Notes: a model not told the origin generated them from the letters alone. Shown: positions 27,028 to 37,027, numbered from the stretch's first letter. The stretch is 62,178 nucleotides of DNA from Clostridiales bacterium (GCA_031264755.1 JAISDO010000002.1:1-62178), one strand, 5' to 3'. Numbers and translations are program-made.

Positions 27028-27894
27028 CTAAGTCAAATTCTTGCTAACTAGCTTAGTCAAGACATTGCCAGCACCAACCTCAGTATATTCGGTCACTCCT
27101 CGTTGTCGCAAGTTGAGCATTATATCTCTCCAACGTACAGGACCAACAATCTGGTTAGCAATACGTTGTCTAGCATCTTGCTTGATATACAATTGCCCAT
27201 CAATATTGCTATATATAGGTATACTTGGCTCACCAAAAGTCAAAGTATCCATCCAAGCATAAAGTTGTTCGCTAGCGTCTTGCATATAAGGCGAATGAAA
27301 AGCTCCACTTACGTTCAATCTAAGCAGTCTACCTCTCTTGAGTGTGACAAGGTTAGCCAAAGAGTGTATGCCCTCAACACTACCCGACACCACAGTCTGA
27401 TCAGGGGAGTTGTAGTTGGCACACCACACATCTTGACCTTGTTGTCTCACATTAGATACCAAATCTTGTACAGTATTTGTATCCAATCCAACTATTGCTG
27501 ACATAGTACCTTGTCTGACTACAGCACAATTGTGCATCAACTCGGCACGCTTGCATACTAGTCGCCAGCCATCATGTAGACCAAGCACCCCCCCAAATAC
27601 CAATGCCGGAATCTCGCCAAGACTAAACCCCGCCACACAATCTGGATCTCTACCATGTCGCTGTCGCCACGCATAGGCACCCGCCAAACCAACAGCAAAC
27701 AATGCAGGTTGAGCATTGATAGTCAAACTCAACTCTTGTACTTGGGACTCAAAGCACAACCGCAATATATCTGGATTGTATATAGATAGTTCATTCAATA
27801 GTTGGCGAGCATCACTAGAACTATCATACAAATCCCTGCCCATACCCACATATTGAGCTCCCTGTCCCGAAAACAACAAAGCTGTCTTGACCAT
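27028..27894 (-). CDS. fabD: Malonyl-CoA:ACP transacylase
   Basis: 288 residues. Loads malonyl groups onto ACP. N-terminal LFSGQGAQYVGMGRDL; the nucleophile serine is in AGFSLGEIPAL, where most relatives have GHSLGE, so the residue before the serine is Phe and not His. The second active-site His is in VSGAFHSPYM near 200. Placed between acpP and fabG. Confidence 0.95.
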   Translation of the reverse strand: MVKTALLFSGQGAQYVGMGRDLYDSSSDARQLLNELSIYNPDILRLCFESQVQELSLTINAQPALFAVGLAGAYAWRQRHGRDPDCVAGFSLGEIPALVFGGVLGLHDGWRLVCKRAELMHNCAVVRQGTMSAIVGLDTNTVQDLVSNVRQQGQDVWCANYNSPDQTVVSGSVEGIHSLANLVTLKRGRLLRLNVSGAFHSPYMQDASEQLYAWMDTLTFGEPSIPIYSNIDGQLYIKQDARQRIANQIVGPVRWRDIMLNLRQRGVTEYTEVGAGNVLTKLVSKNLT

Positions 27895-27948
27895 ATCTCA
27901 AAAAACGACCTTAATTTGTAATTACCCAAATCATACACCAATCAATAG

Positions 27949-28167
27949 TTATTTTTTGAGTGATTGTATTAGGTTGGCAAGGTCGCCAACTGTCTTGATA
28001 TTGTCGTTGAGTTCTATAGATACTTTGAATTCGTCCTCAAACAACATAAGCAAATCTACCACATCTAGACTATCTAGACCCAAGTCCGCAAATGTAGATG
28101 TTGGAGTAATTTTGTCCAATGGTATCTCTCTAGATTGATTTAGCAATTGTGCTACTTTGTCAAACAT
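27949..28167 (-). CDS. acpP: Acyl carrier protein
   Basis: 72 residues, acidic. The phosphopantetheine serine is in the invariant LGLDSLDVVDLLM near residue 34. Position between fabH and fabD matches the common Bacillota operon, except that an enoyl reductase gene (fabK) often follows acpP and is missing here. Confidence 0.96.
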   Translation of the reverse strand: MFDKVAQLLNQSREIPLDKITPTSTFADLGLDSLDVVDLLMLFEDEFKVSIELNDNIKTVGDLANLIQSLKK

Positions 28168-28246
28168 ATCCTAACCTCTTTTATATTCATTTTTGTCTAA
28201 TATACAACATGCCAAACACATGTTGTACAAATAGTTGTATTTGTAC

Positions 28247-29197
28247 CTATACCTTGATCACAGCCGCACCAGTGGTCAACCCCGCTCCAAAAGCACAGAG
28301 TACCACAATACTACCAGGTCTGAACAATTGAGTATCAAAAGCAATACTGAGCAATGTAGGTATACAAGCAGATGATGTGTTGCCCCTACACTCTATGTTG
28401 TTGACAACCTGAGACATATCTAGACCTAGAGATTTGGCAGCGGTCTCAATAATACGATAATTAGCTTGGTGTGGCAACAACCAATCCACATCACTCATCT
28501 CCACCCCTGCCATTTGGACTACTGCACGTACTTCGTGCTCTATCTTACTCACTGCCCACTTGTAGACTTCTTGTCCATGCATAATCAAATAAGGCGGAAT
28601 TTGGCGATTGAGCATAAACGGAGCATTGCCAGACGTGTTGGGTATATTCATCAACTCGGCACTACCCTGCGTAGTAAGTTTTATTGACTTGAGTTGTTGA
28701 CCCTTAGCCAACACCAAAGCCCCTGCTCCATCACCAAACAATACACAAGTGTTGCGATCATTGTAATCTACGAATCTAGATAGATTGTCCACACCAATCA
28801 ATAGTACTCTATCCACTCTACCGCTTTGTAGATAAGTGGCAACTACGTCGAGAGCATATACAAACCCACTACAAGCAGCATTAATATCCAATGCGGGTAC
28901 AGTCAAGCCCAGTTGTCCCGCCACCAAGCAAGCCACTGGAGGTACAACGTAGTCCCCACCTATAGTAGAGCACACTATCATATCTATATCTCTAGGTGTG
29001 CAACCTGCTTTGAGTATAGCTTGCAACCCTGCCTGTGTAGCCATATCGGCAACACTCTCGGTTGTGACAACTTTACGCTCTTTGATGCCCGTACGTTTGG
29101 TTATCCATTCGTCCGTGGTGTCCACTATCTTCTCTAGATCTTGATTGGTCAATACGTGTTGTGGTGCAAATTGCCCCGTACCTAAGATTTTGATCAT
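28247..29197 (-). CDS. fabH: Beta-ketoacyl-ACP synthase III
   Basis: 316 residues from ATG 29197 (MIKILGTGQFAPQHVLTN). Initiates fatty acid synthesis by condensing acetyl- or branched acyl-CoA with malonyl-ACP. The Cys-His-Asn triad is in DINAACSGFVYAL, LLPHQANYRI and CRGNTSSACIP. The ORF extends to 29218 but the inner ATG fits relatives better. Confidence 0.96.
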   Translation of the reverse strand: MIKILGTGQFAPQHVLTNQDLEKIVDTTDEWITKRTGIKERKVVTTESVADMATQAGLQAILKAGCTPRDIDMIVCSTIGGDYVVPPVACLVAGQLGLTVPALDINAACSGFVYALDVVATYLQSGRVDRVLLIGVDNLSRFVDYNDRNTCVLFGDGAGALVLAKGQQLKSIKLTTQGSAELMNIPNTSGNAPFMLNRQIPPYLIMHGQEVYKWAVSKIEHEVRAVVQMAGVEMSDVDWLLPHQANYRIIETAAKSLGLDMSQVVNNIECRGNTSSACIPTLLSIAFDTQLFRPGSIVVLCAFGAGLTTGAAVIKV

Positions 29198-29240
29198 AAA
29201 TATACAATTGGTTGACATAGTGTATCAACTAACACAGTGA

Positions 29241-29266
29241 CGGTTTTTAGCAATTGCCAAAAACCG
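29241..29266. terminator. Hairpin between trxA and fabH
   Basis: CGGTTTTT pairs with AAAAACCG, with GC/GC closing the loop. No U-tract. Could cause partial termination or mRNA processing between trxA and fabH. Confidence 0.45.
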
Positions 29267-29288
29267 CTGCATCAAACACACTCTTTAA

Positions 29289-29316
29289 GTGATGCAATCT
29301 CAAACAATTGCATCAC
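29289..29316. terminator. Hairpin directly after trxA
   Basis: Perfect 10-bp stem GTGATGCAAT/ATTGCATCAC with an 8-nt loop, 15 nt after the trxA stop. No U-tract. Confidence 0.45.
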
Positions 29317-29330
29317 AATACAGGTACAAT

Positions 29331-29648
29331 TTACTCAGCAATACCCAGTAATGCTTTGAGTTGTTTAATATTCATCACACCCGAACGTCTATCTACCAAT
29401 TCGCCATTATTGAAGACAAGCAATGTGGGTATAGCATTGACTTCAAATTGTGATGCTAGGTCCTTTTCTTCGTCTACATTGATTTTGCATACTTTAGCCT
29501 TGTCCGCCAACTCTTCGCTCAATTTGTCCAAAGTAGGTGCCAACATCTTGCAAGGTCCACACCAATCTGCCCAAAAATCAACCAAGACAGGTACTTGACT
29601 ACCCAATACTTGCGTCTCAAAATCTTCCGTTTTTAGATTGATTACCAT
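29331..29648 (-). CDS. trxA: Thioredoxin
   Basis: 105 residues with the redox motif ADWCGPCKMLAPTL near residue 30 and the cis-proline in NAIPTLLVF near 75. GAGGG lies nine bases before the ATG. First gene of the fab/acc run, an unusual head position; two hairpins between it and fabH could uncouple its expression from the operon. Confidence 0.95.
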   Translation of the reverse strand: MVINLKTEDFETQVLGSQVPVLVDFWADWCGPCKMLAPTLDKLSEELADKAKVCKINVDEEKDLASQFEVNAIPTLLVFNNGELVDRRSGVMNIKQLKALLGIAE

Positions 29649-29727
29649 AATATATATCCCTCGTCTATCTTAGACAGGTATCTATTGAAAGCTGCAATAC
29701 TGTTGAACATCAACTGACAACTTGCTA

Positions 29728-29755
29728 AGTATAGACCATAGTTTCTTTGTTGTAA
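29728..29755 (-). promoter_or_regulatory. Putative promoter of trxA and the fab/acc operon
   Basis: Minus-strand TTACAA, 16-nt spacer, TATACT. The predicted ~70-nt leader contains a small GTCTA/TAGAC hairpin at 29663-29675. No FapR-like operator was recognised. Confidence 0.45.
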
Positions 29756-29760
29756 TATTT

Positions 29761-31149
29761 TTAGTTGGCAACACCACAGAGCTCTATAAAGGAGTCATAA
29801 TATATATCTACTAGCTTGTATAGATCCTCTTGTGGATATTGCTCGTTGGGGCTGTGTATATCTGTCTTAACTCCCACAAATCTAGGACCAAATGCCACTG
29901 CATTGCGTAGTTGTCTAGCATAAGTACCACCGCCACTCTTAATACAAACACCAGGTAGTCCAGTATGTCTAGTATAGATAGATAGCAACGTGGACACAAG
30001 TCTATCCTGTTTGTCAACAAACAATCCAGGCTTGTACTCTCTGATCTTAAAGTCCACACTAAGAGACAACTCACTCATAGCTCTCTCAAAGATCTTTAGC
30101 AACATTTGGTCATCCAACACCTTAGGCATTCTGGCGTCTACAGTCAAATGCAATTTGCCTTCTTGTATACATACAAGACCAGGATTGAGAGTGAGATTGC
30201 CACTATCTGGACAATCCACAATCAGACCGACTTTGTGCTTGAAGTCGTCATGATTGAACAATCTGTGCAACTTATACAATACTTGAGTATCTACACTTGT
30301 CGTATCATTGCCCAACGCTGCAACTATAGCAAAACACATCATGATTGCATTGCGTCCTTTGTGTGGTGCCATAGCATGACCAGACACCCCTTGAGCTGAT
30401 ATAATATATCCTCTGTCAACTTGCTTGAGCGAGTATAGTGCTCCTTGTTGATCTAGTATTTGGGACAACTTGTCGCCAGTCATAGATTGCAACTTGTCGT
30501 ACAAAGTAGTACCCTTGACAATCAGGACTTCGCAAGTCTCAGGTATCATATTGGGTCTAGTCCCACCACTGATCTCTATACACTTGGACAACTCCGGTAT
30601 GGGCAATATTATATCAAATTGCATTATTCCCTTCTCACTATTGATTATGGGAAAATCAGCATCAGGTACAAAGCTACAAACAGGCATGACCTCATTGGCA
30701 ACATAAGATCTAATACAAGACATGTCCGTCTCTTCGTTGCATCCAAATATCAACCTAGCATGCCGTTTGAGTTTGATGTTGTTGTCTTTGAGACGCTTGA
30801 GTGCATGCAATACAGCTACAGCAGCACCTTTGTTGTCAGTTACACCTCTACCATACATTATACCATCTTTGATAGTCAACTCAAATGGATTGCTGTCCCA
30901 TTTGGATAATTCGCCGGCAGGCACTATATCAAGGTGACACAAAGCTCCCACTATCTCACCATTGGTGTCGTTGCCATCATATTGACAGTACCCATACTTG
31001 TGTTTGTTGACAGTATCCAAGCCATACTGCTCTGCTCTAGACAGTATCCAATCTAGAGCATTAGCTACTTCTTGCCCAAATGGCGCATTTGGTTGAGCCT
31101 CTCCCAGTGTACTATTGTATCCAATAAGTCTAGCCAAATCTTGTATCAT
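29761..31149 (-). CDS. pepV: Dipeptidase PepV (M20 family, Sapep type)
   Basis: 462 residues. Metal-dependent cytoplasmic peptidase. Metal ligands are in GALCHLDIVPAG and YGRGVTDNKGA near residues 85-125, and the catalytic Glu pair is in FGCNEETDMSC near 155. The long lid domain insertion (200-330) and the C-terminal KSGGGTYARQLRNAVAFGP are as in PepV. Single gene between addB and trxA. Confidence 0.92.
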   Translation of the reverse strand: MIQDLARLIGYNSTLGEAQPNAPFGQEVANALDWILSRAEQYGLDTVNKHKYGYCQYDGNDTNGEIVGALCHLDIVPAGELSKWDSNPFELTIKDGIMYGRGVTDNKGAAVAVLHALKRLKDNNIKLKRHARLIFGCNEETDMSCIRSYVANEVMPVCSFVPDADFPIINSEKGIMQFDIILPIPELSKCIEISGGTRPNMIPETCEVLIVKGTTLYDKLQSMTGDKLSQILDQQGALYSLKQVDRGYIISAQGVSGHAMAPHKGRNAIMMCFAIVAALGNDTTSVDTQVLYKLHRLFNHDDFKHKVGLIVDCPDSGNLTLNPGLVCIQEGKLHLTVDARMPKVLDDQMLLKIFERAMSELSLSVDFKIREYKPGLFVDKQDRLVSTLLSIYTRHTGLPGVCIKSGGGTYARQLRNAVAFGPRFVGVKTDIHSPNEQYPQEDLYKLVDIYYDSFIELCGVAN

Positions 31150-31253
31150 TGATGTTTATTATAACAATGTTGTACAAGTTAGTCAACACATTTGATGTCA
31201 TAGTTTGGGACAGCTAGGATATTTTGACTATATTGGAAGATATTGCAACCCAA

Positions 31254-34223
31254 TCAAACTTCTTGTAGCCCGTAACAATATAGCTCTGCCTTGGACACAG
31301 TGGTCACAAACTCTCTACTACGTATCTTGCCATTGGCTACACATACCCTCTTGTATTCGCAGTATTGACAAGATGACTTGCCAACTACCAACGGTCGCCT
31401 CTCCACAAAACCGTCTTTGATATTGTCTAGGGTTTTGGCAACTATGTTGCTAGCATACGACGCCATAGCAGCAATAGTATCTTCGTGTATACCTTTGTTG
31501 ATTTGTGGTTTTAGTTTTGGCTCATTGGTCTTAGTGTCCCATACAGCTTGACAGTTGATATGCATACTTTTGAGAGGATTACTCTTGTCATGCTCTGGCA
31601 TACATTGTGACAAATTGTTGTCCAATGCATATATTACCGCAATATCACTGTTGTATATCCCCTTGAGTTGATAACTATACTCGTCATCATCCCACTTGGC
31701 AATAGCTGGAAAATAAAACGAACCTGCTGGTCTATATCCCAGTTGCAAAAATACCTGCATATACATCAGGAGTTGTATCTTCTTGCCCAAATACAATTCC
31801 TTGTGACTAAACTGAGATTTGCCCGACTTGTAGTCAATTAGCCTTATACAACCATTGTATGCGTCAACTCTATCTATCTTACCATGCAACTCTATACCAT
31901 CATAGTCAATCCCTCTATATTGACAATTTGATCCAAACTCCACCTCAGTGCCAATTGGTCTAAAACTAGAATCTTGCAACTGACGTACTATTATATTAGA
32001 TAGGTGCTTGGCTTCAAATTCGGCTCTTTGTCTTATTACTATATTAGTATCAAGAAGCAGCTTGTAGTGTATCTCTAGACTAGCTCGGATAATAGAATCT
32101 ATCTTGGATACATCACAACCAAGTTTTACAAATTCTTCCAATACTGTATGCAAAAAACTACCTATGTCTGCAGGACGTGTACCGCCTACCTCAATCTCTC
32201 TGAGGTTGAGACCATATCGCAAAAAATGCTTGTATGGGCAGGTCATAAACTGTTCTATACGACTTATGGACGTTTTGTTTGAGCTTAGCATCAACTTGCT
32301 AGCATTGTTCAACAATGTTTGATCATGCCCTTGCATATGCTTGTGTAGAGTACTGCTCCCGTCACAAGCATGATAACAAGCGTTGCGTAAGTGTATATCT
32401 GTTATGTCACCTTGTAGCAACATCTTGCTAGTACAATCTTGATTGCACAAATACAATTGCAACATACCTATATCCAATGTATCATTGAGTTGATTAAGTT
32501 GATATTTGAGATTGGTCTCTATCGTTTTGTACTTGTGCTTGAGTCTTCTAATATAATATGCTGGTTTGAGCGTATCGCTCTGCACACAACTCAAATGTAT
32601 TGTAGTGCCATTACAAGATATTATGTTGTCCAATTCCAATCTGGCACGCCTATTGACGTCTATGGTCAATGGGTGTAGTTGCACATCTATGTTTTGCAAT
32701 GCTTTGACTTGGTTGTCACCTATTATGCCGTTGTCTATCATTACACTAGGCAACATACCCTCATTGAGATTGGCGACAAAAACGACTTGTTTGCTAGTAC
32801 CTCTAAAGACATCAGGGGTACCACACATTACCGCATCTTTGCGGTATGGCAATATCCCAATTGGTACAGTCAAGGACTCCACCAATAGCTTGATACAGAT
32901 CCCCACATTCTCACCGTCTAGCAACATACGCATGTCAGCTATAACGTTCAACAATGCATTGAGCACTCTCACCAAGTCTTGTTGTACAACTTGACCCAAT
33001 TGTACACTCTTGTCTTCTCGTGCTTGTATCCATGCTTCAAGCCCTCTCAATAGATCCTCATTGGTCTTGCTGTCCAAAATAGCAAAAAAATCTTGCACAA
33101 ATTGCACCACTACAACTCTGGCACTTTCTGCCAATTGATCCTGCCATTCAACAACAAATCCTTTGTAATCTATGGCATATTTATTGACATATTGCACAAA
33201 TGCTACTCTTTGGTCATTGCTCAAATCACAAAAATAATTCTTGGATATGGATATCATTGTATCCTTGTTGTACTTGTTGTAGTACAACATACACAAGTAT
33301 TTGATGCACATACTTATAGCAAAACTATCCAGATCTCTAGTAAGGTCTATATTGAATGGTACCTTATATCTAGTCAATATTTGCATAAGTAGACTCTTGT
33401 CGCCCGCAAACACTAGCCCCATTTTGTCAAAATTTACGCCTTCTTTTTTGTATTTGACTATTTGTCTAGCTATATGCTCTATCTCATCCATCTCATGATC
33501 TGCTATGTAGCATTGCAATGTTTTGGCATCCTTTGGAGATTGAATGACCTCTATCTCCACACCCAAAAAATCTACCTCTACACTATCTATTAGTGATAGT
33601 ACAAGAGACTTGCAATTGCCTTGCATGGCAGCAATCAGCTTGCGTGTACTTGCATCAAATTCGTCATAATTGGCTATGTATATATGAGTGTCCTTGAGCA
33701 ATCCTGACAGTACTTGTTGTGTAAGGTCAGTCAACTTATCCCCACTATCAATCAATCTGTACGTATTGCAGTAGTCAACATAGCTTTGGTATACTGTGGC
33801 TATATCGTTCAACTTAAGGTCACCCAAGCAGAGCAAGTCTTGCGGCACAATTAGGCAACGTTTGAACTGAGATATACACTGATACATCTTGAGTGCAAAA
33901 CCCGCAAATCCCACACTCATGCCAAAAGCTCTAAATCCACCTTTGGCGTCTATTTGCATTATCAACTTCTTGAGCAACATGACGGCTGCCGTCTTGCTAA
34001 GTAGCTTGGTATTGCTACCTTTGGCTATGCGACTTAGCGTCATTACTTCGCAATTGATACTACCATTGGTACCTTCAAAGACTCTCTGCTCACACTCTAG
34101 AGTATATTTGTCGGGCACAATAAGAAGATGCGTAGATGACAAATCTACTTGCCTATTGCGTACGATATCTATTATGTACTGCATGGCAACGCCATAATTG
34201 TCATGCTGATATACTTTAGTCAT
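31254..34223 (-). CDS. addB: AddB/RexB-type subunit of the AddAB helicase-nuclease
   Basis: 989 residues. Processes double-strand breaks for recombination together with AddA. The C-terminal PD-(D/E)XK nuclease has LIDYKSGKSQF and KIQLLMYMQVF. The four cysteines of the Fe-S staple are split as in AddB: one in EQFMTCPYKHFLRYGL and three in CQYCEYKRVC. The N-terminus has LLIVPDKYTLECEQRV but lacks the GRxGSGKT P-loop of Bacillus AddB, so it resembles streptococcal RexB. AAAAGGAC precedes the ATG. The partner addA is not adjacent: pepV lies downstream and a divergent lipoprotein gene upstream. Confidence 0.88.
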   Translation of the reverse strand: MTKVYQHDNYGVAMQYIIDIVRNRQVDLSSTHLLIVPDKYTLECEQRVFEGTNGSINCEVMTLSRIAKGSNTKLLSKTAAVMLLKKLIMQIDAKGGFRAFGMSVGFAGFALKMYQCISQFKRCLIVPQDLLCLGDLKLNDIATVYQSYVDYCNTYRLIDSGDKLTDLTQQVLSGLLKDTHIYIANYDEFDASTRKLIAAMQGNCKSLVLSLIDSVEVDFLGVEIEVIQSPKDAKTLQCYIADHEMDEIEHIARQIVKYKKEGVNFDKMGLVFAGDKSLLMQILTRYKVPFNIDLTRDLDSFAISMCIKYLCMLYYNKYNKDTMISISKNYFCDLSNDQRVAFVQYVNKYAIDYKGFVVEWQDQLAESARVVVVQFVQDFFAILDSKTNEDLLRGLEAWIQAREDKSVQLGQVVQQDLVRVLNALLNVIADMRMLLDGENVGICIKLLVESLTVPIGILPYRKDAVMCGTPDVFRGTSKQVVFVANLNEGMLPSVMIDNGIIGDNQVKALQNIDVQLHPLTIDVNRRARLELDNIISCNGTTIHLSCVQSDTLKPAYYIRRLKHKYKTIETNLKYQLNQLNDTLDIGMLQLYLCNQDCTSKMLLQGDITDIHLRNACYHACDGSSTLHKHMQGHDQTLLNNASKLMLSSNKTSISRIEQFMTCPYKHFLRYGLNLREIEVGGTRPADIGSFLHTVLEEFVKLGCDVSKIDSIIRASLEIHYKLLLDTNIVIRQRAEFEAKHLSNIIVRQLQDSSFRPIGTEVEFGSNCQYRGIDYDGIELHGKIDRVDAYNGCIRLIDYKSGKSQFSHKELYLGKKIQLLMYMQVFLQLGYRPAGSFYFPAIAKWDDDEYSYQLKGIYNSDIAVIYALDNNLSQCMPEHDKSNPLKSMHINCQAVWDTKTNEPKLKPQINKGIHEDTIAAMASYASNIVAKTLDNIKDGFVERRPLVVGKSSCQYCEYKRVCVANGKIRSREFVTTVSKAELYCYGLQEV

Positions 34224-34492
34224 AATAATGTCCTTTTATAGAGTTTTTGTTGTCAATTTACACCACTAATCAAAAAGCTAGATGAACTATATCAGATTAT
34301 GATTGGTCAATAGAGCAAGTCAGTGTCAAGCGACATGGCTTGATTCATTGAGATACTGACTAGGTTGTATTATGGCACAAATTGTCCCTAATCTATATAT
34401 CAAGCACTAGGTTTTTTGTTTGAACTCTATTTGTCACATCTACAACAATGCAAAGATTGACACACAACTCTGTATTGTGTTATATTCAAATC

Positions 34493-35557
34493 ATGAAAAG
34501 AAAACTAAGTTGTATAGCTCTAATCTTGGCAAGCATCTTTGTCTTCGTGGCTTGTACCAATGATGCTATCCGAAGCTCCCAAATAGACAACGAAGCCCCA
34601 TGGCAAGCTGCATGGGACGTTGGCAAATTGGAGAAGACCACATATAGTATAACAAAAGAATTAGTCAGTGTCAATACTGATACTAGAGTAAAAGTAGCAG
34701 AGGGCAAGGCTAGCTATACAATTAGTGACGCAACATCAAGCGAGTTGGACAATATCAACAATCAATCACGCACTAGAGTGGAGTTTGAGTTTGGGCTAGA
34801 CTACAATGAGGATGCGCCAGAGATTGACCGCAACAAGCATGATAGCATAACTAGCAATACTATAGTTAGTAGTATTAGCATGTCACCTATATATAGCAAG
34901 CGAGAAGTCAAACTTGATTTGCGTACAAACGCTGGTACTACTGTAGACAATAGCCACACTATAGAGACCAACTATATTGACAAGTCCTCTACAATGACTA
35001 CAAACGACAATAATTCTGATACTATCAAGTTTGATGGAGCCAACTTGCGTTCAGTGATAGACAACGAAAGTCTTTTTGTGGCAATACGAGCATTTCGCTA
35101 TATATCCGAATTGAGCAAAAGTATAGCTATCTATGTAGCTACGCCTAGGGACTTCTTTGATTGGGGCAATTATGCCACTCACAACATGTCAGTTGTGACT
35201 GGTAGTCAACTAGTACATGTGCATCTCAAGGATGGTCTCAAGATTGACGGACTCCAACAAGACGAAGATCATCAACAAGACGGCTACAAATCACACTATG
35301 TAGACGCTATAGAAGTAGCGTTGGGCATAACAGGCACATCGTTGACAGGTCTCCCTACTGCCCTATATTATGCCGCTCAGCCAATATATTTGGGCAAGAA
35401 TAATGATGACTCTCTAAGGTTGCACCAAATACATGACGACAGCACAACAAGCGATCCCGCTATCAACAAGTTGCTTGTTAGATTCACAACACAGCGTTAT
35501 GTCAACAACAATACTATAGAGCTACTTACCTTTGACTTGATAGACTACGAGTTGTAA
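34493..35557 (+). CDS. Lipoprotein of unknown function
   Basis: 354 residues from ATG 34493 (MKRKLSCIALILASIF). A signal sequence ends in the lipobox VFVACTND, so the cysteine near residue 23 should be lipidated and the protein anchored outside the membrane. The rest is Ser/Thr/Asn-rich beta-type sequence with no recognised domain. The ORF is open back to 34448 but that adds residues before the signal peptide. It is divergent from addB and lies upstream of the cassettes in the opposite direction. Confidence 0.75.
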   Translation: MKRKLSCIALILASIFVFVACTNDAIRSSQIDNEAPWQAAWDVGKLEKTTYSITKELVSVNTDTRVKVAEGKASYTISDATSSELDNINNQSRTRVEFEFGLDYNEDAPEIDRNKHDSITSNTIVSSISMSPIYSKREVKLDLRTNAGTTVDNSHTIETNYIDKSSTMTTNDNNSDTIKFDGANLRSVIDNESLFVAIRAFRYISELSKSIAIYVATPRDFFDWGNYATHNMSVVTGSQLVHVHLKDGLKIDGLQQDEDHQQDGYKSHYVDAIEVALGITGTSLTGLPTALYYAAQPIYLGKNNDDSLRLHQIHDDSTTSDPAINKLLVRFTTQRYVNNNTIELLTFDLIDYEL

Positions 35558-35577
35558 TTGTGGATTGATTGGCACTA

Positions 35578-35604
35578 TATATCACCAATTGACATGGTGA
35601 TATA
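35578..35604 (+). terminator. Hairpin after the lipoprotein gene
   Basis: Perfect 10-bp stem TATATCACCA/TGGTGATATA, 7-nt loop, 20 nt after the stop, no U-tract. The remaining sequence to 35820 shows no gene. Confidence 0.5.
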
Positions 35605-35820
35605 CAACTCAACCTTGCCTAATCTATCACGAGTATGTCTACCATCAATCTTATCTTGCATTTCTAATCTCCCAAATATATTTGCTTAGTAGAATAGTAT
35701 AATATTATGTCTCACAACTACCTCGTTGCCTGTATGCTATTTGACAACACAAGCATACTCTCTCTATCACGCACTCAATCCTATCGTTGCCAATCAACAT
35801 ACTATTGACATATTCACACT

Positions 35821-35873
35821 GTATACAATCACACCACCCTATCTAAAGTTGATAAGGTGGTGTGATTGTATAC
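35821..35873. terminator. Long hairpin closing the cassette 2 operon
   Basis: An 18-bp perfect stem extended by TATC/GATA after one mismatch, 7 nt from the stop of the minus-strand gene at 35881. No U-tract. Very strong terminator-like structure. Confidence 0.65.
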
Positions 35874-35880
35874 TTGGATA

Positions 35881-36219
35881 TTATTGTTTATACTTTTGTA
35901 GTTGTTGATTGAGTTGACATATTTTATCTTCTATCTGTTGTATTTGTATTGCATCAAATTCTTCTTGACTGACTTTCTTTAGTGTGCACAAATGAAATAT
36001 TGTAACGAACAACATAAAAACACCAAACGTCGTCCAAGCAACATCTCTACCGAGCGATATAGGCAACCCCGAACTCTCTCCTACCCTTCCGACAGTATAC
36101 AAAACACAAGCAAAGATAACAAAAAGAAAAACAAAAGACACTTCAACAAATTTAGAAATAGAATTTTGCATTGTATCTAAATTGTGTTGCCTAAGTAGTC
36201 TTATTGCCTCCCCATGCAT
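35881..36219 (-). CDS. Small two-helix membrane protein, cassette 2
   Basis: 112 residues from ATG 36219, overlapping the upstream gene by 29 nt; ATG 36171 (96 residues, MQNSISKFVEV) is also possible, and neither has a clear ribosome site. Two hydrophobic segments (FVFLFVIFACVLYTV and TTFGVFMLFVTIFHL) are followed by a charged coiled-coil tail (QIQQIEDKICQLNQQLQKYK). Last gene of cassette 2. It may be a second immunity component or an unrelated passenger. Confidence 0.5.
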   Translation of the reverse strand: MHGEAIRLLRQHNLDTMQNSISKFVEVSFVFLFVIFACVLYTVGRVGESSGLPISLGRDVAWTTFGVFMLFVTIFHLCTLKKVSQEEFDAIQIQQIEDKICQLNQQLQKYKQ

Positions 36220-37027
36220 GTCTACCGTATGCTATCATATTGACAATACCCAATATTATATATTGCACCCTAGTCACCCACGACACAAAAGGCAAACACA
36301 CCACAACAATCCAACCTAGACTTATGGCAAGACACACATTGCCAATCCTTGAATAAAATACTCTCCATTGCGAGGTATACATCCTGTCTGATGTATGAAA
36401 TTTGAGTAGACTCATTGCTATACATATGGTCATGATATCCAATGCCCAATACTCTTCGCCCCATTGGTCTCCTATATGATACTTGATTAGTGCAGCAAGT
36501 AGCAAAACAACAATATCAACTATAGAGAGTATTGCAACCAGCCTATACTTTGTAGATGACACCACTTGATACAACGCTTGGTCTCGTTGTTGAGTCTCTA
36601 TGGATTGTTGTACCGTCTTGGTGTTGGTCAACAAAGCTTTTCGTCCTACAATCAATTGACACAACACAACTCCAATCAACGCTACATACAACAATCCTTC
36701 TTCCGCATTCCATACAATCTCCTCATGCGTACCTTTGGGATTTCCAAACGCTTTGATCGCCATAACCAAACTTACAAAAAACAAACCCATACCCATCAAT
36801 GTATACTTGTGTATATGTATGGGTTGTTTATCTTGAGAGACTTCTCTATCTTGTTTGGATAATATATATTGCAATAGACTTATTGCACCAAATACGACAG
36901 TCAGTCCCACTAGCAATATCAAATCATACAAGATTGCTATCTTCAACGCCAACTTGACTGAGATAGACACAATAGGTAGCAACCAATACAAACCACAACT
37001 CAACTTACCTACTTTTGCTATACTCAT
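36191..37027 (-). CDS. Multi-pass membrane protein, putative immunity protein of cassette 2
   Basis: 278 residues with about seven or eight hydrophobic segments, including LLPIVSISVKLALKIAILYDLILLVGL, TLMGMGLFFVSLVMAI, LLYVALIGVVLCQLIV and a C-terminal cluster. A hydrophilic loop near 70-80 is rich in Asp, Lys and Gln. An AGGAGG lies upstream, but the ATG at 37027 is 14 nt away and a GTG at 37042 overlaps the site, so the exact start is unsettled (an AUA at 37033 has ideal spacing). It follows the toxin-like gene by about 80 nt. It is unlike the membrane proteins of the other cassettes, as expected of specific immunity. Confidence 0.6.
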   Translation of the reverse strand: MSIAKVGKLSCGLYWLLPIVSISVKLALKIAILYDLILLVGLTVVFGAISLLQYILSKQDREVSQDKQPIHIHKYTLMGMGLFFVSLVMAIKAFGNPKGTHEEIVWNAEEGLLYVALIGVVLCQLIVGRKALLTNTKTVQQSIETQQRDQALYQVVSSTKYRLVAILSIVDIVVLLLAALIKYHIGDQWGEEYWALDIMTICIAMSLLKFHTSDRMYTSQWRVFYSRIGNVCLAISLGWIVVVCLPFVSWVTRVQYIILGIVNMIAYGRHAWGGNKTT

